From contig JAHJCU010000004.1 in the NCBI GenBank assembly GCA_018812925.1, positions 494,289-558,288 on the forward strand: a stretch of 64,000 bases of DNA, given 5' to 3'. Under the pieces are notes generated by a model, which had not been told where the DNA came from, did no database searches, and saw only the letters and a program-made list of their open reading frames with translations. Below, in pieces: positions 25,161 through 33,936 of this stretch. The translations under genes were made by a program, and so were the position numbers. This DNA is from Candidatus Omnitrophota bacterium. GTDB lineage: Bacteria > CAIJMQ01. Every line of letters begins with the position of its first letter. The stretch's first letter is position 1.

Positions 25161-26081
25161 TTATTTCAATAAAAATTCCAAAATACCCTTTTCAAGCATT
25201 GCAAGATTAAAAAGGTAATCGTTATGATTAAAAGTTTCGCGCAAAGGTTTTGTTGTTGTTTTCCAACCCATTCCGTCAGTAATCCAGAAAAATTTATATT
25301 TGCCATTTAGAACATCTGATAAATTTCTATATTCTCCAGCTGTAGATTTTAATTTAGAACCTCCACCGCCATAAAAATTTGTCTCAATTATAAATAATTC
25401 TTTTCCATTATCAATTGCAAAATCATAACGGCGAGATGATTTATCAACTGGCACATCATAGCCTAATTCATTTTTTATTTTTTTGGCATTAGCCTCTTTT
25501 AAATACCTGAAATTATTTTTATCACAAACATCTTTGATGAAAACTTCAACAATATTTTCCATTGCATGACCGCCACGATTTTTTCTTCCATTGCTATCAA
25601 GTCCAGCTTCAACTCCAATCATGTAATCAACAAGATTTTTGATTTTCTTATCCGTTATCAAAATTTTTAGTCCAGTTTCTTTTACAAATCGTAAATATTT
25701 TTCTATGTCATCATCAGAAATATCTTTTTTAGAAAAATCGTAGTTCTCATAAACAAGTTTCTTATTTTGATAATCAACAAGAATATTAAATTTTTTTTTA
25801 TTACTTCCGTCTCTAACCACCAAAGCAGGAATAACTTTTACGATATTTGGATTTTCTTTTAGCAAAAATTTAAATTCTTTATCAAAATCATTTTTTCCGA
25901 TTAAGTAATTCAAGTTATTTAAAGCAAGTTCAATTTGCTTGGTGTTAGTAAAAACCTTTTCCCAATTAACAAAATATGACCAAATCGTATTACTTGGCTT
26001 TAAATTTGAAATGAGAAAATCAAAAACTCGATCTTCTGTATTGCAATTTAGCGCTGTTTTGTAAAAAGATAAATTTTTCAT
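25161..26081 (-). CDS. Type II restriction endonuclease, DpnII/MboI family
   Basis: 306 aa, full length for DpnII. The N-terminal TALNCNTEDRVFDFLISNLK and VNWEKVF blocks and the catalytic region RRYDFAIDN...LFIIETNFYGGGGSK near residue 217 match that family, a PD-(D/E)xK nuclease cutting unmethylated GATC. It is 4 bases downstream of its methylase. The gene is AT-richer than its neighbours. Specificity is inferred from family and supported by the window-wide lack of GATC. Confidence 0.93.
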   Translation of the reverse strand: MKNLSFYKTALNCNTEDRVFDFLISNLKPSNTIWSYFVNWEKVFTNTKQIELALNNLNYLIGKNDFDKEFKFLLKENPNIVKVIPALVVRDGSNKKKFNILVDYQNKKLVYENYDFSKKDISDDDIEKYLRFVKETGLKILITDKKIKNLVDYMIGVEAGLDSNGRKNRGGHAMENIVEVFIKDVCDKNNFRYLKEANAKKIKNELGYDVPVDKSSRRYDFAIDNGKELFIIETNFYGGGGSKLKSTAGEYRNLSDVLNGKYKFFWITDGMGWKTTTKPLRETFNHNDYLFNLAMLEKGILEFLLK

Positions 26082-26085
26082 AGCG

Positions 26086-26898
26086 TTATTTTTTATTACG
26101 TTTATTTCTCATATTTTTATCCAATTCTTCAAATCTCTTAATTGATAAATCAAGATATTTTTTCTCGTTATCAATCCCGACAAACTTTCTTCCAAATAAA
26201 TGAGCAGCTAAACCTGCGGTTGAGCTTCCAGTAAACGGATCTAAAACTACATCGCCTTTATTAGTGCTTGCTAAAACAATTCTTTTTAATAAATCAAAAG
26301 ATTTTTGAGTTGGATGTTTTCCAAACTTTTTTTCAATTGGTTTAGGCGTACTGATTGACCAAACAGACCGCATTTGTAGCCCTGGCTTTTTCAATTGATC
26401 TTCTGTCCAATTGCCATTTTTCATTTGTTCATAGTTGAAAGTATGTTTTGCTTTTTTATCCTTTCTTGCCCAAATGAGGGTTTCATGGCTTGCAGTGAAA
26501 AAACGGCAACTTAAATTTGGGGAAGCATTTGGCTTAAACCATGCAATATCATTTAGAAAATGAAATCCATTGATTTCCAAGGCAAATCCACATTGATAAA
26601 TTGAGTGGTAAGTTCCGCTAACCCAGATTGATCCGCTTGGTTTTAGAACTCTCTGGCATGCTTTGGTCCATTCAAGGTGAAACTCAAAATTTTTTCTTGT
26701 TCCATTACTTAAATCCCAATCTCCTTTTTTTACGCTAACCATTTTTCCGTTTTGACAAGTAAAACTACCACTAGAAAGGAAATAAGGCGGGTCGGCAAAA
26801 ATCATATCAACTGAGTTTGCAGGAAGTTTACTTAAAATATCCAAACAGTTTGCATTATAAAGCTTAAAATTCGATTTTTCGTAATATGGTTTAATCAT
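26086..26898 (-). CDS. DNA adenine methyltransferase, DpnA-type (beta class)
   Basis: 270 aa. DPPY near residue 36 comes before the SAM-binding DPFTGSSTAG near residue 220, the motif order of beta-class N6-adenine methylases. KPYYEKSNF, ADPPYFLSSG, KGDWD, SPNLSCRFFTASHETLIWARK and GKHPTQK follow S. pneumoniae DpnA closely. Full DpnII systems also carry the alpha-class DpnM; none is here, so this one enzyme must protect the chromosome. It starts 27 bases past a tRNA-Ser. Confidence 0.93.
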   Translation of the reverse strand: MIKPYYEKSNFKLYNANCLDILSKLPANSVDMIFADPPYFLSSGSFTCQNGKMVSVKKGDWDLSNGTRKNFEFHLEWTKACQRVLKPSGSIWVSGTYHSIYQCGFALEINGFHFLNDIAWFKPNASPNLSCRFFTASHETLIWARKDKKAKHTFNYEQMKNGNWTEDQLKKPGLQMRSVWSISTPKPIEKKFGKHPTQKSFDLLKRIVLASTNKGDVVLDPFTGSSTAGLAAHLFGRKFVGIDNEKKYLDLSIKRFEELDKNMRNKRNKK

Positions 26899-26924
26899 AA
26901 TTAGTTAACAAGCTTCTGAATTTT

Positions 26925-27014
26925 TGGCGGAGAGGCCGGGATTCGAACCCGGGGTGGAGTTACCCCCACAACTGCTTAGCAGGCAGCTGCCTTCAGCCAC
27001 TCGGCCACCTCTCC
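26925..27014 (-). tRNA. tRNA-Ser (GCT)
   Basis: Long variable arm; anticodon stem GCTGC/GCAGT with loop CTGCTAA giving GCT. Acceptor GGAGAGG/CCTCTCC, discriminator G, and CCA encoded (26925-26927). The restriction-modification pair lies directly 3' of it, a classic integration position. Confidence 0.95.
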
Positions 27015-27030
27015 CGTAAGATTATCTGCT

Positions 27031-27090
27031 GACGGTTATCGTTCAAGATAAAACGGTGTTCGGTTTACGAAAACCGATAACCATTAGTTT
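27031..27090. repeat. R4 repeat, uninterrupted copy
   Basis: 60 bp. Starts GACGGTTATCGTTCAAGATA and ends CGATAACCATTAGTTT, with inner stem CGGTTT-ACG-AAAACCG. A second copy at 44222-44347, in opposite orientation, has a 64-bp element inserted at this inner loop. Both copies are next to tRNA-Ser genes. The remaining gap to yajQ carries CTAGTATCC-type words (27112-27134). Confidence 0.8.
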
Positions 27091-27209
27091 ATTTAACGTC
27101 TTTATTGTCTTTACTAGTATCTAGTATCCGGTGTTTTGTTTCTTGATATTTCCCAGCCATTCTAACATTTAGTAATTCAAAAATGTATTCAACGCAGATA
27201 TTTGCTTGA

Positions 27210-27707
27210 TTAACGATAATTAGAAAAAATAAGCGGAATAGGAAAGTCTTCAAGCTTTTTTAAATGCGCAATAACTGTTTGCAGTTCATCCTTTTTCGCC
27301 GAGCTGACTCTTATTTTTTCACCTTCAATTTGAGTTTGCACTTTAAGCTTAAGCTCTTTTATAATTCTTATCAGTTCTTTTGCTTTTTCCTTATCAATGC
27401 CCATACATATTTCTACTGTTTGGCGAACATGCCCCTGAAATGTATCTTCCGGTTTATTAAATTTTAGAGATTTAAGGGCAATGTTTCTTTTTGCCATCCT
27501 GGTAGTTAAAATATCGGTAAGAGAACGCAACTTTGCATCATTATCGGAGACCAAAGTGATTTTTTTCTCTTTGCGGTCGTAAGCGATAGAAGATACACTA
27601 TTTTTAAAATCAAACCGCTGGGTCAGTTCTTTGTTTGCCTGATTTACCGCGTTGTCCATTTCCTGCAGGTCGACTTCGGATACTATATCAAAAGAAAAAT
27701 TTGCCAT
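27210..27707 (-). CDS. YajQ family nucleotide-binding protein
   Basis: 165 aa, complete. MANFSFDIVSEVDLQEMDNAV start and the FDFKNS block are diagnostic. YajQ/XC_3703-type proteins bind RNA or cyclic di-GMP; role here unknown. RBS TTTGAGGAG, seven bases before ATG. Confidence 0.95.
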   Translation of the reverse strand: MANFSFDIVSEVDLQEMDNAVNQANKELTQRFDFKNSVSSIAYDRKEKKITLVSDNDAKLRSLTDILTTRMAKRNIALKSLKFNKPEDTFQGHVRQTVEICMGIDKEKAKELIRIIKELKLKVQTQIEGEKIRVSSAKKDELQTVIAHLKKLEDFPIPLIFSNYR

Positions 27708-27737
27708 AATTTACTCCTCAAAGGTTTTTGTAGTTTA

Positions 27738-28106
27738 CTATAGTTGTTCTTTTAGAATTTCTGCTATTTTGTTGATACTTTCTTTTCCCTTATTGACATA
27801 TAATGCCCCTTCAAGAATTTTATTGTCGAACTGGTTTTTGTTAAGACCGGTATGGTAAATGATAAGCGTATTATCATATTGGGGGTCTTTCTTGAGATAG
27901 TCGCCCACTGAACCGCCGTGCCCAGTCATCATAATGTCTAATACTGCCGCATCTATATGGGGTTTCTTGGATGAAAGTAGGGCAAGGGCATTTGCTCCAT
28001 TGGGGGATTCTATTACTTCATAATCAGGAATGGCTTCAAGCATAGTTTTTAATAAAAGTCTGATAATGTCGTCATCTTCCACTAACAGAATAGTTCTTTT
28101 ACTCAT
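27738..28106 (-). CDS. Stand-alone response regulator receiver
   Basis: 122 aa, receiver domain only. VEDDD acidic pocket near residue 9, phosphorylatable Asp in AVLDIMM near residue 56, Thr in IYHTGL, Lys in VNKGK. It lacks an output domain and no histidine kinase is nearby. Overlaps the flavodoxin gene by 8 bases. Confidence 0.92.
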   Translation of the reverse strand: MSKRTILLVEDDDIIRLLLKTMLEAIPDYEVIESPNGANALALLSSKKPHIDAAVLDIMMTGHGGSVGDYLKKDPQYDNTLIIYHTGLNKNQFDNKILEGALYVNKGKESINKIAEILKEQL

Positions 28107-28620
28107 TTTTCACCTCACTTGTTTTATAGGATATAGGAGAAGACGCAAGAATAAATTCGACTTTTTTATTCAGTTTATCCGCGTCCCCGGAGATTATTTT
28201 ATCAGATAAAGAAAAAGAATAAATCTCTTTTAATCCCTTTAGCAATAATTCTTTTTTCATAATTCTCAAGGCTCTGCCTTTACCTGTTCCACTGCCGTAT
28301 GTTACGAAAATAGCACCATTTTTTCCTTCCAGTCCGATGCATTTTTTCAAGAATGTGTTGATTTGGGGTGTTGGAGAAAACGCCCAGACGGGACTGCCCA
28401 CAATAATAAAATCGAACTCCTTCATATCCCATTGGAGCTGTTCGGTTTTTGCCTTTATACGGAAGAGAGCTTTAAATGAATTGGTGAGAAAAGTTCCGAA
28501 ATTTCCTTCCAACTTTATGCGGGAAACTTGTATGTTTTTCTTTTCAAGCTGATTTTCTATTTCTATAGCGGCTTTTTCTGTGTTTCCGGTTAACGAAAAA
28601 TATACAATCGCAACTTTCAT
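28099..28620 (-). CDS. Flavodoxin-family protein
   Basis: 173 aa. FMN phosphate loop SLTGNTEKAA near residue 9 and the later VGSPVWAFSPTP and FVTYGSGTGKG loops. Probably an electron-transfer or NAD(P)H-dependent flavoprotein. RBS GAGGAGG. Coupled to the receiver gene. Confidence 0.88.
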   Translation of the reverse strand: MKVAIVYFSLTGNTEKAAIEIENQLEKKNIQVSRIKLEGNFGTFLTNSFKALFRIKAKTEQLQWDMKEFDFIIVGSPVWAFSPTPQINTFLKKCIGLEGKNGAIFVTYGSGTGKGRALRIMKKELLLKGLKEIYSFSLSDKIISGDADKLNKKVEFILASSPISYKTSEVKNE

Positions 28621-28676
28621 AATTGATTTACCTCCTCTTCTTAACGTGCAATTATATTACTTATCGTAGTTGTTCT

Positions 28677-29603
28677 TCAAACTTGAGCGGTTTGTATACA
28701 GAAATTACAATAACAGATGGGTTCGGATTCTACGTTGTAAATGAAATGGTTACATTTACGGCATCTTAGAAAGTGCTTTTTGGGAGAATCTTTTTCTAAT
28801 ATTTGATTATCTTTTAACATTCTTACTTCCTTGAACATCCAGCTTAATTCTCTTCCTTGCCACGGGAGCGATTCAATCATTAAAGGTCTTTTGAAATCTA
28901 TATTTTCTACGGCAGTGAAAAATTCTGCCCAGTTAATTTTGCCGTAGGGCGGTTGCAGGTGCATGTCTTTTGTTCCATCATTGTCGTGAACATGGCAATC
29001 AAACATTTTTTTCTTGATTACGTTAAAGGTCTCAAGCACTCCTTTGCCCACATTAGCATGCCCTGTATCAAAACATATACCCAGAAAAGGTGAAGGAAAT
29101 TCATCCAAGAGCTGTTTTAAAGTTTCAACCCTGTATCCCGGACGCATGGGCAACATATTTTCAACAGCAAGTTTTATATTGAGATGCTCCGCATTTTTGA
29201 GGAGTATTTCTAAACTTTTCTTGAAAAGTTTTTCCCTGGAAGAGATATCAGTATCTTTTTTTATCCTACCGCCGGGATGAATTGTAAGGACTCGTGTTTT
29301 TATAATGTCCATCTGTTTCATAACCGCAATGTGTTGGTTTATTGTACGCTTTCTTATTATGGAACTTGGAATTGAAAGGTCTTTGTCTTCGCCGAATGGA
29401 GCATGAATTGAAGAGATAGTTATGTTTCTTTTTTCTAAATCCTGGTTTAATTGGAAAAGTTTTTGGTGAGTTTTGTTCAATAGAAATGAAGCATGCGCTT
29501 CTATTTTATGAATTTCGGCCTTTTGGAGTATTTCTATTGTTTTATAGAATGTTCCTTTTTGGTAACATTCTTCTAATTCAGGAATAACAAGTCCTAATTC
29601 CAT
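28677..29603 (-). CDS. Xylose isomerase-like TIM-barrel enzyme with C-terminal zinc ribbon
   Basis: 308 aa. AP-endonuclease-2/sugar isomerase fold: ISSIHAPFG, LTIHPGG, LAVENM, GICFDTGHAN, CHVHDNDG and MIESLPW supply the usual metal ligands. A short tail (residues 277-308) carries CRKC and CYCNFC, a ribbon not usual in this family. Downstream of transketolase on the same strand, which fits a sugar-phosphate isomerase or epimerase role, but DNA repair (endonuclease IV-like) cannot be excluded. Confidence 0.82.
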   Translation of the reverse strand: MELGLVIPELEECYQKGTFYKTIEILQKAEIHKIEAHASFLLNKTHQKLFQLNQDLEKRNITISSIHAPFGEDKDLSIPSSIIRKRTINQHIAVMKQMDIIKTRVLTIHPGGRIKKDTDISSREKLFKKSLEILLKNAEHLNIKLAVENMLPMRPGYRVETLKQLLDEFPSPFLGICFDTGHANVGKGVLETFNVIKKKMFDCHVHDNDGTKDMHLQPPYGKINWAEFFTAVENIDFKRPLMIESLPWQGRELSWMFKEVRMLKDNQILEKDSPKKHFLRCRKCNHFIYNVESEPICYCNFCIQTAQV

Positions 29604-29656
29604 AAGTATTTTTCTTTTGAAGAAGTTAATATAACTTTAGAAATTGTTGAAGATGC

Positions 29657-31618
29657 CTATTTTTTTAAATTAGATAATACGGCTTGAGTGATGCCGGCTT
29701 CATCCATCCCAAAGAGCTTGTAAAGTTCTTCGGGTTTTCCGGATTCGCCGTAGTGGTCAACGCCTATTTTTATAAATTTTACGATGAGGGATTCTTCTGC
29801 TATTACCTGCGCGACAATAGAACCTAATCCTGTTTCTTTGTGGTGGTCTTCGAGAGTGACGATAAGCCCCGTATTAGCTGCTTGTCTTATTGCGTCTTTG
29901 TCGATATCAGAAGGGCATGAAATATTCACAACTCTGACGGAATACCCTTTTGTTTTTAGAGAATCAGAAACTTTGATGGCTTTTTCTGAAATGGCTCCGC
30001 AGGTTATTATGGAAGCATCGTTTCCGTCTCTTAAAATGTCCGCCTTGCCGTATTGGAATTCATATTTTCCCCCGAAGAATGGACTGCAGTCTTCTGCCAG
30101 AGCTATCGGGAGTTTTGACCTACCCATAGCAACGATAAAATTACCTCTTTCTTTGGCTATATATCTTACAACTCTATCAGTCTGATTGGGGTCGGCAGGG
30201 ACGATAATTTTAAATCCGAACAGATTCCTCATCGCTCCTATGTAATCAATGCACTGGTGTGTTTTGCCGTCTTCTCCAACGTCTAATCCGCAATGGGTGC
30301 ATATTAGTTTAAGGTTGGAATTATTAATATCGTTTAGTCGGTGCTGGTTATAGGTCTCGTCAATACCGAATACTCCAAAATCAGCAAAGAAGGTTACAAT
30401 TCCTTCCGTAGAAAGCGCTCCTGCAACTGTGGCAGTATTATGCTCTTGAACGCCTCCTTGTAGAAAATTGCAGGAACAGTTATTTGCAAATGAAGCCGTC
30501 TTCACGGATGTGGACAAATCACAATCCAAAACAGCCAAAGGATTTTTGCCGGGCACATTCCCGCCTGCTTGCTTCGCATCAAAGCGGGCAGGGAAATTAC
30601 GTTTACCGATATCAGCCAGTGCTTTTCCGAATGCGCTTCTGTTGTCTGTTTTTTCCTCAGGTCCGTATATAAATGGAGTGCCTACATCTATATCTATTTT
30701 TTCTTCCGGTCTTTTTCCCAGTAACAAAGGATGAATTTTCTCTCTCCTTTTACTGTATTTAGTTAAGTCATCTACAAGCCCTAATTCTTTTATAGCCTGT
30801 TTATATTGTTCTATGTTTAACGCTTTACCGTGAAATTCCCATTTATTTTCTATAAACGATATACCTTTGCCCATAGTGGTTCGGGCAATAATGGCAACTA
30901 GTTTGTCCTTACTGTGAGCCCCTTCTCTGAGGGCTTCGTAGATTTGCTTATAATCATGTCCGTTAGTCTCCAGAACTTTCCATCCGTCGGCTTCATAATT
31001 TGCTTTTATATTCTGAGGCATTACATCATGAATCCATCCCGAAATCTGGAGTTGATTGTAGTCTATAATAACGGTAAGGTTTGTAAGATTATATTTCTTG
31101 GCAAATTTTCTTGCTTCGGCAATTTGTCCTTTTGCTTGTTCTCCGTCGCTCATTACCACAAAAACATTCCAGTCCTCTTTCTTAATTCTTGATGCAATGG
31201 CAAAACCGCAACCTGCTGAAAGTCCTTGTCCTAAATTACCGGTTGACCACTCTATGCCGGGGACATCTCTTACGACATGTCCTTCAAAAAGAGTTTTCTC
31301 GTTTCTGAAACCTGATATCACATCGTCGATATTTATGAATCCTAATCTTCCCAATGTTGAATATACGCCCGGAGAAATATGTCCGCACGAGATTATGATT
31401 CGGTCTCTTAGGGGATGGAATGGTTCTTTCGGGTCAACTTTTGCGTAGGAATAAAGAGTAGTAAGTATATCTATTGATGATAATGAACCGCCCGGATGTC
31501 CCGAGCCGGCAAGGGTTGTCATTTTAATAATGTCGCCTCTGCAGAGTCGCGCAGTTTCTGCCAAATGTTTTATTTCTTCGGTTTTTAGCCTGCTGTCTAA
31601 AAAACTTTTATCTTTCAT
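29657..31618 (-). CDS. tkt: Transketolase (single chain)
   Basis: 653 aa. Both halves are fused: TPP-binding GHPGGSLSS, GNLGQGLSAGCG and VVMSDGEQAKGQ in the N-terminal part, EHNTATVAGALS, FADFGVFG and THCGLDVGEDGKTHQ in the middle, and a C-terminal domain. Works with rpe in the non-oxidative pentose phosphate pathway. Residues about 338-353 (FPARFDAKQAGGNVPG) interrupt the linker and coincide with an R1 palindrome. It lies downstream of porB and may share its transcript. Confidence 0.95.
   Translation of the reverse strand: MKDKSFLDSRLKTEEIKHLAETARLCRGDIIKMTTLAGSGHPGGSLSSIDILTTLYSYAKVDPKEPFHPLRDRIIISCGHISPGVYSTLGRLGFINIDDVISGFRNEKTLFEGHVVRDVPGIEWSTGNLGQGLSAGCGFAIASRIKKEDWNVFVVMSDGEQAKGQIAEARKFAKKYNLTNLTVIIDYNQLQISGWIHDVMPQNIKANYEADGWKVLETNGHDYKQIYEALREGAHSKDKLVAIIARTTMGKGISFIENKWEFHGKALNIEQYKQAIKELGLVDDLTKYSKRREKIHPLLLGKRPEEKIDIDVGTPFIYGPEEKTDNRSAFGKALADIGKRNFPARFDAKQAGGNVPGKNPLAVLDCDLSTSVKTASFANNCSCNFLQGGVQEHNTATVAGALSTEGIVTFFADFGVFGIDETYNQHRLNDINNSNLKLICTHCGLDVGEDGKTHQCIDYIGAMRNLFGFKIIVPADPNQTDRVVRYIAKERGNFIVAMGRSKLPIALAEDCSPFFGGKYEFQYGKADILRDGNDASIITCGAISEKAIKVSDSLKTKGYSVRVVNISCPSDIDKDAIRQAANTGLIVTLEDHHKETGLGSIVAQVIAEESLIVKFIKIGVDHYGESGKPEELYKLFGMDEAGITQAVLSNLKK
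30560..30593. repeat. R1 GC palindrome, copy F, inside transketolase
   Basis: CCCGCCTGCTTGCTTCGCA then AAAGCGGGCAGGG. The reverse strand carries CCTGCCCGCTTTGATGCGAAG, an R1 element with a four-base-longer loop. In frame in the coding strand, encoding PARFDAKQAGG between the two catalytic halves. Confidence 0.75.
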
Positions 31619-31708
31619 TAAGGATTTTCTTTATTAACAATTAACAGAGCTTATTTTAATTCAAATCCTTTTTATAATGCTAATGTGGAAATTGATATAT
31701 TAAAAAAT

Positions 31709-32644
31709 TTACTCTGACTTTTCGCCGCAAAGAAACAGCAGCTTTTTCCATTTCTTATCAATATCTTCCTGTATCTCTGCAAGAAGTGCTTCGTTGCCTT
31801 TTTTAAAGAGATGTTTGAATCTGTCTTGAAGTTTTAATAATTTAATTATTGGTTTTTTCTCTTTAGGTTTGTGCGTCAGCTTATATACTCCTTCTTCCAC
31901 TTCGTATAATGGCCAGAAGCATGTATCTGCCGCCAACCTTCCTATGTCAAGAGTTTTTTCAGGAGCGCATCCCCAACCAAGACGGCAAGGGGTGAGGACA
32001 TTAATGAAACTTGGACCATCTTTTGAAAGCGCTTTTTGTACTTTTGTTGTTAAATCTCTCCAGTCGCCTACAACTGCTTGGGCAACATAAGGGATATTAT
32101 GAGCAACCATAATCTCGGTTAAATCTTTACGAGATTGTTCTTTGCCGGGTTTTACTTTGCCTACAGGTGAGGTTGTAGTAAATCCACCTTTTGGAGTGGC
32201 TGATGAGCGTTGGATGCCGGTATTCATGTATGCCTGATTGTTATAACATACATAAAGCATTTTATGACCTCTTTCCATAGCGCCCGATAGAGATTGCAGT
32301 CCTATATCATATGTTCCGCCGTCTCCACCAAATGTTATAAAATTTATATTGGCATCTACAGGCAGAGTACCTTGTTTCTTCAAGGATTGATATGCCGACT
32401 CTATTCCACTACACGTTGCGGCGGCATTTTCAAAAGCACTATGCATCCATGGCATTTCCCATGCAGTATAAGGGAATATAGTTGTAGCAACTTCAAGACA
32501 ACCGGTAGCACAAGTTACGACCAAAGGTTTTGGAGCGGTCAGAAGAACTTGTCTTGCAACAATACTGGCACCGCATCCTGCACATAATCTATGCCCGCCG
32601 GAAAGCGATTCTTTTTCTTTAGATAATTCTTTTAAACTCGGCAT
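31709..32644 (-). CDS. porB: Pyruvate:ferredoxin oxidoreductase, beta subunit
   Basis: 311 aa. Binds TPP and a [4Fe-4S] cluster: CAGCGAS near residue 22, GGDGGTYDIGLQSLSGAMERG and NNQAYMNTGIQRS (TPP/Mg site), PCRLGWGC. Archaeal/Thermotoga four-subunit type. Starts one base after porA ends. With A, D and G it oxidises pyruvate to acetyl-CoA and reduces ferredoxin. Confidence 0.95.
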   Translation of the reverse strand: MPSLKELSKEKESLSGGHRLCAGCGASIVARQVLLTAPKPLVVTCATGCLEVATTIFPYTAWEMPWMHSAFENAAATCSGIESAYQSLKKQGTLPVDANINFITFGGDGGTYDIGLQSLSGAMERGHKMLYVCYNNQAYMNTGIQRSSATPKGGFTTTSPVGKVKPGKEQSRKDLTEIMVAHNIPYVAQAVVGDWRDLTTKVQKALSKDGPSFINVLTPCRLGWGCAPEKTLDIGRLAADTCFWPLYEVEEGVYKLTHKPKEKKPIIKLLKLQDRFKHLFKKGNEALLAEIQEDIDKKWKKLLFLCGEKSE

Positions 32645-32645
32645 T

Positions 32646-33848
32646 TTATTCTCTTACTCCTATATAATTAATGAGCTTTTCTGTTTTCTCGCCTTTTGCG
32701 ACATTCTCTAAATCCACATAGACCTTCTGGATATCTTCTACAAAGATATCTCTTCCGCCAAGCCCATATATATAATTTAGTATTTTAGGTTTTTTACCCG
32801 CCTGCTGCGAAGCGGGCAGGTCCGAATGAGTATATAGAGAAGAAGCAACTTCTGTACACACGGGACCTGCATATGCATTCATTCCGGTAGAACGGTCTAA
32901 TACTGCAACAGCTTTTAAATGGGATAATGCTTTGCTTAGTTTTTCAGCCGGGAAAGGTCTGAAAACTCTAAGCCTTAAAAGTCCTACTTTCTTCCCCTGC
33001 TTTCTTAAATTGTCTACCGCAACTTTTGCTGTGCCTGCTGTAGAACCAATAACTACTATGGCAGTTTCAGCATCTTGCATCATATATTCTTCAAAAAGTC
33101 CGTAACCTCGTCCGAAACTTTTTTTAAATTCCTCATTAATTTTAAGAATAACCGGTTCTACATTATTCATAGCTTCAATCTGTGAACGTTTATGCTCAAA
33201 GTAGTAGTCATTAAAATCTATTGCTCCGATTGTGATTGGGTGTTTAATGTCTAATAGGGGATGTGCTGGTTTATATTTACCGATAAAATTCTGGACTTCT
33301 TTATTGTCAAACGTATCTACTGCTTCCATAGCGTGACTGATAATAAAGCCGTCTATCGTTACCATAATAGGCAAAAGACTCTCTTCAGCAATTCTTACAG
33401 CTTGAATAAGGCTATCGTATGCTTCCTGTGAATTTTCGCAGTAAATCTGTAACCAACCGCAGTCTCTTGCTCCCATAGTATCCGAATGGTCAGCGTGAAT
33501 ATTTATCGGTGCGCTTAGGCTTCTGTTTACTTCAGGCATAACAATCGGAAGGCGTAGAGCCGATGCAATGTATAGCATTTCAAACATCAACGCTAATCCT
33601 TGAGACGAAGTGGCTGTCATTGCCCTTGAACCTGCTGCGGATGCGCCGATAGTTGCGCTCATAGCGCTATGTTCGCTTTCAACCGCTACGAATTCTGTAT
33701 TAACTTCTCCGTCTGCGACATACTGTGAAAATATCTGGACAATTTCGGTAGCAGGAGTTATAGGATACGCAGCTACAACATCGGGGTTTATTTGCTTCAT
33801 AGCATAAGCCACGGCTTCATTTCCTGTTATTGCAAGTTTTTTTCGCAT
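32646..33848 (-). CDS. porA: Pyruvate:ferredoxin oxidoreductase, alpha subunit
   Basis: 400 aa. Pyrimidine-binding TPP domain: GNEAVAYAMKQINPDVVAAYPITPATEI, then SEHSAMSATIGASAAGSRAMTATSSQGL. C-terminal NYIYGLGGRDI. Residues about 342-352 (SDLPASQQAGK), just before that motif, are encoded by an R1 palindrome and absent from the usual family pattern. Other core motifs are intact. Confidence 0.95.
   Translation of the reverse strand: MRKKLAITGNEAVAYAMKQINPDVVAAYPITPATEIVQIFSQYVADGEVNTEFVAVESEHSAMSATIGASAAGSRAMTATSSQGLALMFEMLYIASALRLPIVMPEVNRSLSAPINIHADHSDTMGARDCGWLQIYCENSQEAYDSLIQAVRIAEESLLPIMVTIDGFIISHAMEAVDTFDNKEVQNFIGKYKPAHPLLDIKHPITIGAIDFNDYYFEHKRSQIEAMNNVEPVILKINEEFKKSFGRGYGLFEEYMMQDAETAIVVIGSTAGTAKVAVDNLRKQGKKVGLLRLRVFRPFPAEKLSKALSHLKAVAVLDRSTGMNAYAGPVCTEVASSLYTHSDLPASQQAGKKPKILNYIYGLGGRDIFVEDIQKVYVDLENVAKGEKTEKLINYIGVRE
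32797..32820. repeat. R1 GC palindrome, copy B, inside porA
   Basis: CCCGCCTGC, TGCGAA, GCGGGCAGG: exact reverse complement of the intergenic copy at 7011-7034 over all 24 bases. Read in frame as LPASQQAG on the coding strand. Confidence 0.85.
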
Positions 33849-33870
33849 ATATTCCTCTTTCTCAGAATTC

Positions 33871-33935
33871 TATTCAAGATTGAAAATTGCAGATTTAAAA
33901 TTCTAAGAATCTTAAATCTTGAATTTTGAATTGTG
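33871..33935. repeat. AT-rich word repeat, AAGAATCTTAAATC dialect, copy 1
   Basis: Between porD and porA. TCAAGATTGAAAATTGCAG then AAATTCTAAGAATCTTAAATC and TTGAATTTTGAATTG. The TTAGAATCTTAAATCT word returns at 56495-56515. The left and right halves are partly complementary (TTCAAGATT / AATCTTGAA). Confidence 0.6.
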
Positions 33936-33936
33936 T

